Positions 8,431 through 16,495 are shown, counted from the first letter of the stretch. The stretch is DNA of 34,029 nucleotides from Sutterella sp. (GCA_019418235.1 DYCH01000052.1:1-34029), one strand, 5' to 3'. The notes: generated from the letters alone by a model not told the origin. Program-made: numbers and translations.

Positions 8431-9360
8431 TTACCAAACTTTGAGGTTATCGAGTTGCGTGACAGTAGCGACATAAAAGTCATAACGATCTTGACTGATT
8501 TGACCTGCCTCAACGGCGGCCTTTACAGAACAATTCGGTTCTTTCAAGTGACGGCAATTCGCAAAGCGGCATCCCTCAACATGAGGCAAGATATCGGGCA
8601 TGGCTCGCAAAATATCATTGAGTTCCAAATGTGCTAACCCAAACTCTTGAAAACCCGGTGAATCGATAACAAAGCCATCGGCACGATCAAGGTCATAAAG
8701 CGTTGTCGACGTTGTTGTTTGACGACCCAAATTGAGCGCTTGAGAATACTCTTGGGTACGAGCGTTAGCTTCTTCAACCAACAGATTTAAAATCGTGGAT
8801 TTACCCATACCGGACTGACCGACCAAAAGAGACTTTTTCTCGTTAAAAATACGATCGAGAAGAGCAATCGTTTCACTGCCTTCATCAAGAGCGGAAAGGT
8901 GGTAGGTCTCATATCCCATTGCAGTGAGATCATCTAAAAAATGCTGAGCTTCTTCTGCACCTTCGGTTAAGTCGGTCTTATTGCGAATAATGATGGGATG
9001 GACGCGAGCTGCATGGGCTGCTAAAAGAGCCTTCCAGACAAACCAAGGATTAAAGCGGGGAGCGCTGGCGTAAACAATCACTAATTGGTTAATGTTGGCT
9101 GCCAGCGTTTTCGTTCGCCACTCGTCTTGGCGGAAAAGCAAAGACTCTCGGTCCTTGATCGATTCAATGGCAACGGTATTGTCAAAAGCTTGGGAGCATT
9201 GTACCCAGTCGCCAACGACGACGTCAGCCTTTTTTCCACGACGGTGCGCTTCAAAGAGCGCACCTTCTGCATTACGCACGAAATGATGACGTCCGTGAGA
9301 AGAGATCACCTGAGCAGTAAAGGTCTCCGAATGGTTACTTTGTTTCTTCGGCGGTCTCAT
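8431..9360 (-). CDS. rsgA: RsgA, ribosome small-subunit-dependent GTPase
   Basis: A circularly permuted GTPase of 309 aa that acts in late 30S subunit maturation. The order is an N-terminal OB-fold region (about 1-85), then G4 as RNKTD (126-130), then the P-loop GQSGMGKS (181-188), then G3 as DSPG (233-236). A C-terminal zinc knuckle follows with C264, C269, H271 and C277. An in-frame ATG at 9381 exists upstream; the ATG at 9360 with GAAGAG before it is preferred. In either case the start lies inside the 3' end of the M48-like gene (overlap 26 nt from 9360), which points to translational coupling. The length and all motifs fit a functional enzyme. Confidence 0.95.
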   Translation of the reverse strand: MRPPKKQSNHSETFTAQVISSHGRHHFVRNAEGALFEAHRRGKKADVVVGDWVQCSQAFDNTVAIESIKDRESLLFRQDEWRTKTLAANINQLVIVYASAPRFNPWFVWKALLAAHAARVHPIIIRNKTDLTEGAEEAQHFLDDLTAMGYETYHLSALDEGSETIALLDRIFNEKKSLLVGQSGMGKSTILNLLVEEANARTQEYSQALNLGRQTTTSTTLYDLDRADGFVIDSPGFQEFGLAHLELNDILRAMPDILPHVEGCRFANCRHLKEPNCSVKAAVEAGQISQDRYDFYVATVTQLDNLKVW

Positions 9361-11704
9361 GTTTTTTCTCTTCAAATGCACTATGGCGTTGATGCAACTG
9401 CTTTAATGCCGCTTTGCGTCGTCCAGAGCTTGGGCGCTTGAAGGCTGCTTTTGTTGCAGGATTTTCTTCTGTTGAAGCAGGGTGAATCTCCGTGGTTTCA
9501 TCAACTTTTGTTTCTGCAATTTCTGAAACAATACTTTCCTCAGAGGGTTCTGTTTCGACCGTTTCTTCGATGATTTCCGAAGTTTCTGTCAATTCAGACT
9601 CTGCCGTTTCAATGTCGGTATCTTTTTGACTTTCAGATTCAACTGCATTGCTATCTATTTCTTCGACAGATGTTTCCGAAATAGATTCTTTGTTGCGAGC
9701 AACGTCTGAAGCCTCATTACTGACTGATTCGATCGTCATTTCGTTCGGATCTTCTTCAAGCGGAATTTTCTTTTGAGTTAAATCCTCGTCAGAAGCATCG
9801 GGTACTTCGGTCTTTTCCGAAATCTCAGGAGTCGGATTCATTGATGTGTTCGACTGTTTGACCTTGTTTGTTTCAACAGGTTCTTCGAGATTTTCTTCGT
9901 TTTTATCGGCAACAACGGGCTCTACTACAGAGTTTTCTGTCAAATTGTCATTCGAGACAATCTCGTCAACTTGAGCGACTACAGCAGGTTGGGTCTCTTC
10001 GTTTTGTTTGACCTCAGATACTTGTAAGCGCTCCTCAGGATTTTGTTGTGTGAGAGTCTTGTCCTTACGTTTGGCTCGATAATCCTTTTGCATTTTGTTG
10101 AGACGTTGAACGATATCAACAAAGCCTTGCCAGATACTCATCTTGTAGGTGCGGTGTTGAGTATTGTCTTGGCTAAATGCCTTTTCATTGATTTCTTGTG
10201 CGGGGTCAATGTAGCTACCTAATGGTTGCGTGACGTCGTTGCGTTGTGCCTCGGCCTTCGCAATCAATTCGGCTTCTTTTTTATGAGCAAGCTCACGTTG
10301 AAGATTTTCTTGACGATCATAATCAACTAAAGACTTTTGTTTGTTGTGCTCATCCAATGCAAGACTAACGTTGACGATATTGCGGTTTCTTGCTAAATCG
10401 GCTTCAAACTTTTGTTGTTCAAGCAGCTCGTTTTTAATCTTCATGTAGTCTTTTTGAACACGGTTGATACGTGCCATCAAGCTCGGCTCGTGTGAAAAGA
10501 GCAGATCAAAAAACTCAAGCGTTACACAGGAGTGACGGATCGGAGACGGTGTTAACTCAATCAGTGCATTAGTGATGGAATTTAATCCTGCGTAGTGCAA
10601 TGCAAAAAGGTCCGAACGGAAGATTAAATGGCGCAAAAAGGCTTCCATCGGCAACTTAAATGGAAAGAGGATAACCGGTAAAGCCACAATCGCAAAGGCA
10701 AGTAATGAGCCATAGTAGGGGCCTGGGCCAATCGCTTTAAACCCGATTTCATTTAAGAACCAAGATTGGGGAGCGAGCCACCCTAAGAACATGAAGACCA
10801 GTAAGCTCACTAATGCACAAACGGCCCAAGCTTGGAAATACATATGGCTTAAGTTACGTGCCAAAGCGTGGGCACTGATGGCCATCAAATTGTCTTCTGA
10901 GAGTTTGGTGTAAACATCGTGACGAATAAAAAGACGAACTTTTTTTCGGTGACCAAAAGCAAAAGCGGGAGGCAGTTGGTCGTTATGTTCTGGGTTAGTC
11001 ACTCGAATGTCATCAATTTGAATGCCCGCACGTGTACCTAATTTTTTCAAGCGGTCGATAAGCGGTTCGTTGTTGCATTTGTCTGCCATTGATGGATGTA
11101 AGGAATAGCGCAAACGGCATGCCAACTGCAGCGGGAAAATCAGATAGGCAGAAAACACAACCCAACCGGCAATCCACCACAAGGAACCACTTTGTCGCCA
11201 AAGCCACAAGACAATCCACAAAATCGGTAACGCAGCCAACCAACCTAAAATTGACATTAAAGCGAAACGGCCGAACCATCGACTGGGTTGTTCGCGCATA
11301 TAGCCATAAGCTTCACGCAAGCGAAACTCTTTATACCAGCTAAAGGGGAGGTCAACGATTAAAAAGATAAAGCCAATGAGGGCTGGGAGCATCCAATGGA
11401 AAGCAAATTGGTCACCGACTTGATCAATTAAAAATTCAGAAAGATCGTCAATGCCTTGAAATAAAGTCAACGCCAAAATTACGCAAGTCGTCACCGTTAC
11501 TTCTAATAAGTTAAGTTTGGTGCGAGCAATGTCGTAGCGGGCCGCTTTCGTATGTTGGGCCAGAGTAATCTTCTCGCGCAAAACCGCAGGCACTTCAGAA
11601 ATGGTGCGTTTTAAGTGCACGATTTCTGCCGTGCAGGTAAAAACATGCACTAGGAAGTAAAAAAGAAGTGCAGCCAAGAAAATTTGTTCAAAAGTAAAAG
11701 GCAT
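9335..11704 (-). CDS. M48-like membrane protein, catalytically degenerate, acidic tail
   Basis: A protein of 789 aa. Residues 1-370 resemble Ste24/CAAX-protease-type M48 membrane proteins: an N-terminal helix, four further hydrophobic segments to about 200, a soluble stretch with FAFGHRKKVRLFI, then two more hydrophobic segments (about 290-350). Where active relatives carry HEXGH, this one reads HALAR (279-283), so the catalytic Glu and the second zinc His are gone. Where the third ligand Glu is expected, it reads FRSDLFA with R363. Residues of about 400-490 look like charged coiled coil. About 560-755 is low-complexity, rich in Glu, Ser, Thr and Val, and the last 35 residues are basic. Reading the codons shows no frameshift. 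Its end overlaps rsgA, and orn starts divergently 60 nt away. The M48-rsgA-orn grouping is, from memory, common in Burkholderiales. Probably a non-proteolytic membrane protein. Confidence 0.75.
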   Translation of the reverse strand: MPFTFEQIFLAALLFYFLVHVFTCTAEIVHLKRTISEVPAVLREKITLAQHTKAARYDIARTKLNLLEVTVTTCVILALTLFQGIDDLSEFLIDQVGDQFAFHWMLPALIGFIFLIVDLPFSWYKEFRLREAYGYMREQPSRWFGRFALMSILGWLAALPILWIVLWLWRQSGSLWWIAGWVVFSAYLIFPLQLACRLRYSLHPSMADKCNNEPLIDRLKKLGTRAGIQIDDIRVTNPEHNDQLPPAFAFGHRKKVRLFIRHDVYTKLSEDNLMAISAHALARNLSHMYFQAWAVCALVSLLVFMFLGWLAPQSWFLNEIGFKAIGPGPYYGSLLAFAIVALPVILFPFKLPMEAFLRHLIFRSDLFALHYAGLNSITNALIELTPSPIRHSCVTLEFFDLLFSHEPSLMARINRVQKDYMKIKNELLEQQKFEADLARNRNIVNVSLALDEHNKQKSLVDYDRQENLQRELAHKKEAELIAKAEAQRNDVTQPLGSYIDPAQEINEKAFSQDNTQHRTYKMSIWQGFVDIVQRLNKMQKDYRAKRKDKTLTQQNPEERLQVSEVKQNEETQPAVVAQVDEIVSNDNLTENSVVEPVVADKNEENLEEPVETNKVKQSNTSMNPTPEISEKTEVPDASDEDLTQKKIPLEEDPNEMTIESVSNEASDVARNKESISETSVEEIDSNAVESESQKDTDIETAESELTETSEIIEETVETEPSEESIVSEIAETKVDETTEIHPASTEENPATKAAFKRPSSGRRKAALKQLHQRHSAFEEKKHETAEETK

Positions 11705-11764
11705 TGAATTGTGGCAATATTAGGTATCTCTAAACACCGAAGTGTAAAGGATTTATTGCTCAAA

Positions 11765-12334
11765 ATGGGACAAGAAATTCAAAAAGACCCACGTTATAGT
11801 GATGACAATCTCATTTGGGTCGATATGGAAATGACTGGGTTACAACCCGAAGTCAATCGAGTTATTGAAGTGGCGGCCGTCATTACGGACGCTCAACTCA
11901 ATATTTTGCATGAGTGCCAAGTGATCGCCATTCATCAAAGTGAACGCACGATGAATGCAATGGATGCTTGGAATACGGATACGCATGGCCGATCCGGCTT
12001 AACGAAGCGTGTCTTGGAGTCCACGATTGATGAAGAGACAGCAAGCGATATGCTCTTAGAGGAGTTTGCTCGATTCGTACCGCCTGGCAAGAGCCCGATG
12101 TGTGGTAACTCGATCGGTCAAGATCGTCGTTTTATGGCTCGTTGGATGCCGCGTTTGGAAAATTATTTCCACTATCGCAATTTGGACGTTTCTACGTTTA
12201 AAGAATTGGCACGTCGTTGGGCTCCAGAAGTTCATCAAAGTTTCAAGAAACGTACTAAGCATGAAGCACTTTCCGACATTTTGGAAAGTATTGATGAATT
12301 GCAACATTATCGTAAGCATTTAATGAAATGCTGA
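11765..12334 (+). CDS. orn: Oligoribonuclease (3'-5' exonuclease for short RNAs)
   Basis: A DEDDh-family exonuclease of 189 aa from the preferred ATG. It degrades 2-5 nt RNA fragments, and pGpG in organisms that use c-di-GMP. Motifs: DMEMTGL near the N-terminus (Asp and Glu), CGNSIGQDRRFMARWMP with the third acid, and KHEALSDILESIDEL with the catalytic His and last Asp. The sequence HGRSGL and HYRNLDVST are characteristic of Orn. The frame opens at a GTG at 11711, only 6 nt from the divergent M48-like gene and with AAAGG before it. The ATG at 11765, which starts the protein shortly before the NLIWVDMEMTGL motif as in other Orn proteins, is preferred but not certain. No clear terminator follows. 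Confidence 0.92.
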   Translation: MGQEIQKDPRYSDDNLIWVDMEMTGLQPEVNRVIEVAAVITDAQLNILHECQVIAIHQSERTMNAMDAWNTDTHGRSGLTKRVLESTIDEETASDMLLEEFARFVPPGKSPMCGNSIGQDRRFMARWMPRLENYFHYRNLDVSTFKELARRWAPEVHQSFKKRTKHEALSDILESIDELQHYRKHLMKC

Positions 12335-12396
12335 TACTGTCTAGTACCTTGATTTGTAAGAAAAACGAAAAATCTTTCCTTTTCAATAAGAAAGAC

Positions 12397-12425
12397 TCGA
12401 AATTCTTTCCTAATTAGGGTACAAT
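12397..12425 (+). promoter_or_regulatory. Sigma-70-type promoter of rpsO
   Basis: TCGAAA at 12397-12402 (compare TTGACA) lies 17 nt before TACAAT at 12420-12425. It would give an rpsO leader of roughly 60 nt. Confidence 0.55.
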
Positions 12426-12438
12426 GGCGATTCTTCAC

Positions 12439-12460
12439 GGCATGGCCTAACTTCCATGTC
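12439..12460 (+). promoter_or_regulatory. rpsO leader hairpin, possible S15 autoregulatory site
   Basis: GGCATGG at 12439-12445 pairs with CCATGTC at 12454-12460 (7 bp, one G-U) around an 8-nt loop, in the rpsO 5' leader. A T-rich run follows (12465-12476), and then the ribosome binding site AAAGG. S15 represses its own mRNA in several bacteria through leader structures that differ between lineages. Whether this hairpin does so here is inference. Confidence 0.4.
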
Positions 12461-12491
12461 CGCTTGTTTTATTTTTTAAAGGTTAAATAAC

Positions 12492-12761
12492 ATGTCTGTT
12501 CAAGATATCAAAAAGTCCGAAATCGTCGCTCAATATCAACGTAAGGCCGGTGACACGGGTTCTCCCGAAGTGCAAGTCGCTTTGTTGACGGCTCGTATCA
12601 ATGAATTGACGCCGCACTTCAAGGAACACGCCAAGGATCACCACTCCCGTCGCGGTTTGTTGAAGATGGTTTCTCGTCGTCGTAAGTTGCTCGACTACTT
12701 GAAGCGTACGGACGTTGACGCTTACCGTAAGTTGATCTCTGCTTTGAACTTGCGTAAGTAA
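12492..12761 (+). CDS. rpsO: 30S ribosomal protein S15
   Basis: A protein of 89 aa, the full length of S15, which binds the central domain of 16S rRNA. Recognisable segments are TGSPEVQVALLTARINELT, HSRRGLLKMVSRRRKLLDYL and a lysine/arginine-rich end. AAAGG lies 9-10 nt before the ATG. Codon use is strongly biased (Lys almost always AAG, Gln CAA, Leu mostly TTG), as expected for a highly expressed gene. It is followed by a terminator and then pnp, the classic rpsO-pnp arrangement. Confidence 0.97.
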   Translation: MSVQDIKKSEIVAQYQRKAGDTGSPEVQVALLTARINELTPHFKEHAKDHHSRRGLLKMVSRRRKLLDYLKRTDVDAYRKLISALNLRK

Positions 12762-12775
12762 TCAAAACAGCGAAA

Positions 12776-12804
12776 AGGCGACCTCTAGCAGGTCGTCTTT
12801 TTTT
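12776..12804 (+). terminator. Terminator between rpsO and pnp
   Basis: AGGCGACCT at 12776-12784 pairs with AGGTCGTCT at 12790-12798 (one G-U) around a 5-nt loop, followed by a T run to 12804. As in E. coli, some transcription probably reads through to pnp. Confidence 0.85.
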
Positions 12805-12816
12805 AGAAATTAACCC

Positions 12817-12913
12817 AGAGACGGATTTTTGTTGGTTTTCGGTTTGTGCGTTGCGATGAGAACGCTTTTGATTAAGAGCCTTCCCACCGCAGCGTATCGG
12901 AAACACCGTCTCT
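12817..12913 (+). promoter_or_regulatory. pnp leader structure
   Basis: AGAGACGG at 12817-12824 is perfectly complementary to CCGTCTCT at 12906-12913. Together they close an 80-nt interior that contains a second hairpin, GCGTT at 12848-12852 with AACGC at 12861-12865. The structure ends just before the pnp ribosome binding site at 12932-12936. In E. coli a leader stem is cut by RNase III and PNPase then represses its own mRNA. The same logic here is inference. Confidence 0.4.
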
Positions 12914-12947
12914 TAGAATCTAACTCTTTATAAGGAAAAGACTCATC

Positions 12948-15095
12948 ATGACGATGTTTAATAAAGTTAGTAAGTCCTTCCGCTTTGGCGCACATGACGT
13001 GACGTTGACGACGGGTGAAATCGCTCGTCAAGCCACCGGTGCTGTGATGTGCCAAATGGGCGAAACGGTTGTTTTGGCTACGGTTGTTGCCAAGAAGGAA
13101 GCCAAGCCTGGTCAAGACTTCTTCCCGTTAACGGTTGACTACATCGAAAAGACGTACTCTGCCGGTAAGATCCCTGGCGGTTTCTTCAAGCGCGAAGGCC
13201 GTCCTTCTGAAAAGGAAACGTTGACGTCTCGTTTGATTGACCGTCCGATCCGTCCGCTCTTCCCGGAAGGTTTCTTCAATGAAGTTCAAGTGATCGTTCA
13301 CGTGATGTCTGTTGATCCTGAAGTGGATCCGGATATCCCCTCTATGATCGGTGCTTCTGCCGCTTTGGCTATCTCCGGTATTCCGTTTAATGGCCCGATC
13401 GGCGCTTGCCGCGTTGGTTACATTGACGGAGAATTCGTTGCTAACCCGAAGCTCTCTGAAATGCCCAAGAGCCGTTTGGACTTGGTTGTCTCCGGTACGG
13501 AACGTGCTGTGTTGATGGTTGAATCTGAAGCCGATTGCTTGCCCGAAGACGTCATGCTCAATGCAGTGATGTTCGGTCATGAACAACAACAAGTGGCTAT
13601 CAACGCTATCAACGAATTGGTTGAAGAAGCTGGTAAGCCTGCTTGGGATTGGGAACCCGCTCCGAAGAACGAAGCTTTGATTGCTCGTATCGCTGAATTG
13701 GCTCAAGCCGAATTGAAGGTTGCCTACGGTATTCGTAGCAAGCAAGCTCGTACGGAAAAGTTGCGTGAAATCTATGCCATGGTTGACGAAGCTTTGGCCA
13801 AAGACGCTGAAGCTGCCGGTACGGAAGCTCCGGATGCAAACGAAGTCGCTGGTATCCTCTTTGAAATGGAAGCCACGCTCGTTCGCTCTAACATCTTGAA
13901 TGGCGAACCGCGTATCGACGGTCGTGACACGAAGACGGTTCGTCCGATCGAAATCCGTCAAGGTGTGTTGCCGCGCACGCACGGTTCTGCTCTCTTTACG
14001 CGTGGTGAAACGCAAGCTCTCGTTGTGACGACCTTGGGTACCAAGCAAGACGAACAAGTGATCGATGGTCTCTTGGGCGAAACGCGTGAACGCTTTATGT
14101 TGCACTACAACATGCCTCCGTTTGCCACGGGTGAAACGGGTCGTGTCGGTAGCCCGAAGCGTCGTGAAATCGGTCACGGTCGTTTGGCCAAGCGTGCTTT
14201 GTTGGCTGTGTTGCCCTCTGAAGAAGATTTCCAATACAGTATTCGCGTTGTGAGCGAAATCTGTGAATCCAACGGCTCTTCCTCTATGGCGAGCGTCTGC
14301 GGCGGTTGCTTGTCTTTGATGGACGCCGGTGTCCCTGTTAAGGATTACGTTGCCGGCGTGGCCATGGGCTTGATCAAGGAAGGCAATAAGTTTGCTGTCT
14401 TGACGGACATCTTGGGTGACGAAGACCACTTGGGTGATATGGACTTTAAGGTTGCCGGTACGGAAAACGGCGTGACGGCCTTGCAAATGGATATCAAGAT
14501 TGAAGGTATCAACAAGGAAATCATGCAAGTGGCCTTGGCTCAAGCTCATGACGGTCGTCAACACATTTTGAACGAAATGCGTACGCAAGCCGCCGGCGGT
14601 GCTAAGGAATTGTCTCGCTTTGCTCCGCGTATGATCACGATGAAGATCAACCCGGAAAAGATCCGTGATGTGATCGGTAAGGGTGGTGCTGTGATTCGTG
14701 GTATCACGGAAGAAACGGGCGCAACGATCAATATCGAAGACGATGGTTCTGTGACGATCGCCTCCGTGGATCCGCAAGCCGGTCTTGCTGCTCAAAAGCG
14801 TATCAGCGATATCGTTGCTGAAATCGAAAAGGGCCAAATCTACGAAGGTACGGTGACCCGTTTGTTAGACTTCGGTGCCATCGTTCAATTATTGCCGGGT
14901 AAGGACGGTTTGTTGCACATCAGCCAAATCGCCAATGAACGTGTGAACGCTGTTTCCGACTACTTGAAGGAAGGTCAAACGGTTCGCGTTAAGGTGATCG
15001 AAGCTGACGAAAAGGGTCGTGTTCGTTTGTCCATGAAGGCTTTGCTCGAAGAAGCTAAGTCTGAGGAAGCTCCGGCTGAAACGCCCGCTGCCTAA
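12948..15095 (+). CDS. pnp: Polyribonucleotide nucleotidyltransferase (PNPase)
   Basis: A protein of 715 aa, normal for PNPase, the trimeric phosphorolytic 3'-5' exoribonuclease of the RNA degradosome. The order is a first RNase PH domain (from about residue 8), a helical linker (about 225-310), a second RNase PH domain (about 315-540, with GRDTKTVRPIEIR and FMLHYNMPPF), a KH domain with the IRDVIGKGGAVIRGI core, and an S1 domain with GIVQ-like and GKDGLLHISQI segments. AAGGA at 12932-12936 precedes the ATG by 11 nt. Codon bias is as strong as in rpsO, and the antisense frame is therefore open for 569 codons without meaning. A strong terminator follows. Confidence 0.97.
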   Translation: MTMFNKVSKSFRFGAHDVTLTTGEIARQATGAVMCQMGETVVLATVVAKKEAKPGQDFFPLTVDYIEKTYSAGKIPGGFFKREGRPSEKETLTSRLIDRPIRPLFPEGFFNEVQVIVHVMSVDPEVDPDIPSMIGASAALAISGIPFNGPIGACRVGYIDGEFVANPKLSEMPKSRLDLVVSGTERAVLMVESEADCLPEDVMLNAVMFGHEQQQVAINAINELVEEAGKPAWDWEPAPKNEALIARIAELAQAELKVAYGIRSKQARTEKLREIYAMVDEALAKDAEAAGTEAPDANEVAGILFEMEATLVRSNILNGEPRIDGRDTKTVRPIEIRQGVLPRTHGSALFTRGETQALVVTTLGTKQDEQVIDGLLGETRERFMLHYNMPPFATGETGRVGSPKRREIGHGRLAKRALLAVLPSEEDFQYSIRVVSEICESNGSSSMASVCGGCLSLMDAGVPVKDYVAGVAMGLIKEGNKFAVLTDILGDEDHLGDMDFKVAGTENGVTALQMDIKIEGINKEIMQVALAQAHDGRQHILNEMRTQAAGGAKELSRFAPRMITMKINPEKIRDVIGKGGAVIRGITEETGATINIEDDGSVTIASVDPQAGLAAQKRISDIVAEIEKGQIYEGTVTRLLDFGAIVQLLPGKDGLLHISQIANERVNAVSDYLKEGQTVRVKVIEADEKGRVRLSMKALLEEAKSEEAPAETPAA

Positions 15096-15120
15096 TCCTT
15101 AATCTAGGCTTTATCAAAGC

Positions 15121-15157
15121 ATCCCGAGATTTTCGAATTTCGGGATGTTTTTTTTTC
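15121..15157 (+). terminator. Terminator of pnp
   Basis: CATCCCGA at 15121-15128 pairs perfectly with TCGGGATG at 15141-15148. Further A-T pairs lie inside, and a run of nine T follows (15149-15157). Confidence 0.9.
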
Positions 15158-15264
15158 GTTCTAAGCAATTCCCCCTTATTGTGTAACTACCGAAACAAAG
15201 TACCTTGTGATATCGTTTCTTAGTTAGATGAAACAACATCGTCATTTTTTCTTAGGAGACTACA

Positions 15265-16368
15265 ATGACTCAGTATTTAGATCCGGTTGCACTTTGGGAA
15301 GATTTGCACCAAATTCCCGAATTGGCTATGCAAGAAGTGAAAACCGCTGCTTATGTCGCCAAGACGTTGCAAGATCTCGGTATCGAAACGCAAACGCAAT
15401 TGGGTGGTACGACTGGTGTGATGGGGATTATCCGCGGTTCTGAACCGGGGCCCGTTGTGATGTTGCGCGCCGATATGGACGCTCTTCCCTTTACGATCGA
15501 TGGTAAGCCCTGCGCTATTCACGCTTGTGGCCACGACTCTCACACCGCCATGCTTTTGGCCGTTGCAAGCCGCATGAAGGATCAAGTCAAGAAGGGTACG
15601 TTGAAGCTTTTGTTCCAGCCGGCTGAAGAAGCAATCAGTGGCGCTTTGGCCATGATTGATGCTGGTGTTTTGGAAGATGTGGACTATGCTTTAAGTAGCC
15701 ATATTCGTCCGATTCAAGACGTTGAAGCAGGTAAGGTTTGTCCGGGCGTGATGCACTCTGCCTCTCACACGATGTTTGTTGAAATCGAAGGTCGTAGCGC
15801 TCACGCTGCTCGTCCGCATTTGGGTGTCAACACCATTGATGTGGCATGTGCCATCATTCAAAATGTCCAAGCTCAATGGTTTAACCCGGCTGATGTTTGG
15901 TCTGCTAAGTGCACGCAATTGCACGCTGATGCAGGTGCTTCTAACTCTATTCCGGGCAAGGCTCGCTTGACGTTTGACTGCCGTGCCGGTACGAACCCCT
16001 TGATGGCAGACTTTAACGAACGTTTTGCTCGTATCGTGAAGAACACCGCTGAAGCTTTCGGTGCTAAGGCCGAAATCATTGAGGGTGGTAACTGCCCGGC
16101 CGCTGAATACGATGAAGACTTCAAGGAAATGGTTCGCGAAGCTATTGTCAATGTCTGTGGCGCCGATGCAGTGGCAAAGGACTGTGGCGGTGGCGGTGAA
16201 GACTTCCACTTCTTCAAGATGGCTAAGCCCTCCATTAAGGCTGCTTACTTTGGTGTCGGTGTTGGTGCCACGCCGGGCTTGCACAATGCCGATATGCACT
16301 TTGATCCGAAGTATTTGATCAACGGTGTGAACATTACGGTTGATGTTGCTAAGCGCTTGGTTGGCTAA
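15265..16368 (+). CDS. M20D amidohydrolase, HipO/IAA-amino-acid hydrolase type
   Basis: A protein of 367 aa, the short form of M20D metal-dependent amidohydrolases that cleave N-acyl amino acids such as hippurate. The ligand and catalytic motifs are intact: HACGHDSH (86-93, C88 and H90), QPAEE (E121, E122), SSHIRP (H146) and a C-terminal GLHNADMHFD. The N-terminal LHQIPELAMQE is the usual HxxPEL start. AGGAG at 15254-15258 lies 6 nt before the ATG. It stands alone between two terminators. 18 of 19 lysine codons are AAG, like rpsO and pnp and unlike many other genes here, which suggests high expression. It is distant from the two AbgA-like proteins and lacks their insert near residues 50-90. 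Substrate unknown. Confidence 0.88.
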   Translation: MTQYLDPVALWEDLHQIPELAMQEVKTAAYVAKTLQDLGIETQTQLGGTTGVMGIIRGSEPGPVVMLRADMDALPFTIDGKPCAIHACGHDSHTAMLLAVASRMKDQVKKGTLKLLFQPAEEAISGALAMIDAGVLEDVDYALSSHIRPIQDVEAGKVCPGVMHSASHTMFVEIEGRSAHAARPHLGVNTIDVACAIIQNVQAQWFNPADVWSAKCTQLHADAGASNSIPGKARLTFDCRAGTNPLMADFNERFARIVKNTAEAFGAKAEIIEGGNCPAAEYDEDFKEMVREAIVNVCGADAVAKDCGGGGEDFHFFKMAKPSIKAAYFGVGVGATPGLHNADMHFDPKYLINGVNITVDVAKRLVG

Positions 16369-16394
16369 TCGCTTTCGCTTTTAAGTGCTAACTC

Positions 16395-16436
16395 AAACCT
16401 CTCACTGGGATTTTCTCGGTTGAGAGGTTTTTCTTT
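16395..16436 (+). terminator. Terminator of the M20D gene at 15265-16368
   Basis: AAACCTCTCA at 16395-16404 pairs perfectly with TGAGAGGTTT at 16421-16430 around a 16-nt loop, followed by a T-rich tail. The tail overlaps the -35 region of the next promoter. Confidence 0.85.
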
Positions 16437-16484
16437 TCAATGATCAGAAAAGAGAATAGAATTTAAATTGAAATTTGAATTTAA
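16434..16484 (+). promoter_or_regulatory. ybh operon promoter with palindromic operator candidate
   Basis: TTTTCA at 16434-16439, a 17-nt spacer and TAGAAT at 16457-16462 make a plausible sigma-70 promoter. Directly after the -10 box lies a near-perfect 22-bp palindrome: TTAAATT at 16463-16469, AAATTT at 16471-16476 and AATTTAA at 16478-16484, broken only by one mirrored G/G position. It covers the expected transcription start, the ideal place for a TetR-type repressor. The repressor encoded at the operon end (21389-22048) is the obvious candidate. The site is AT-only apart from the two G, so chance must be considered. Confidence 0.55.
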
Positions 16485-16495
16485 TTGAGACCGCT

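Noticed and set aside
13128..14837. A 569-codon open frame on the minus strand inside pnp
   Set aside because: It is antisense to pnp. The strong codon bias of pnp almost excludes TTA, CTA and TCA in the matching frame, which leaves the opposite strand without stop codons. No ribosome binding site and no recognisable protein.
15228..15443. A 71-codon frame starting before the M20D gene
   Set aside because: It overlaps the start of a well-supported gene in another frame and has no motif.
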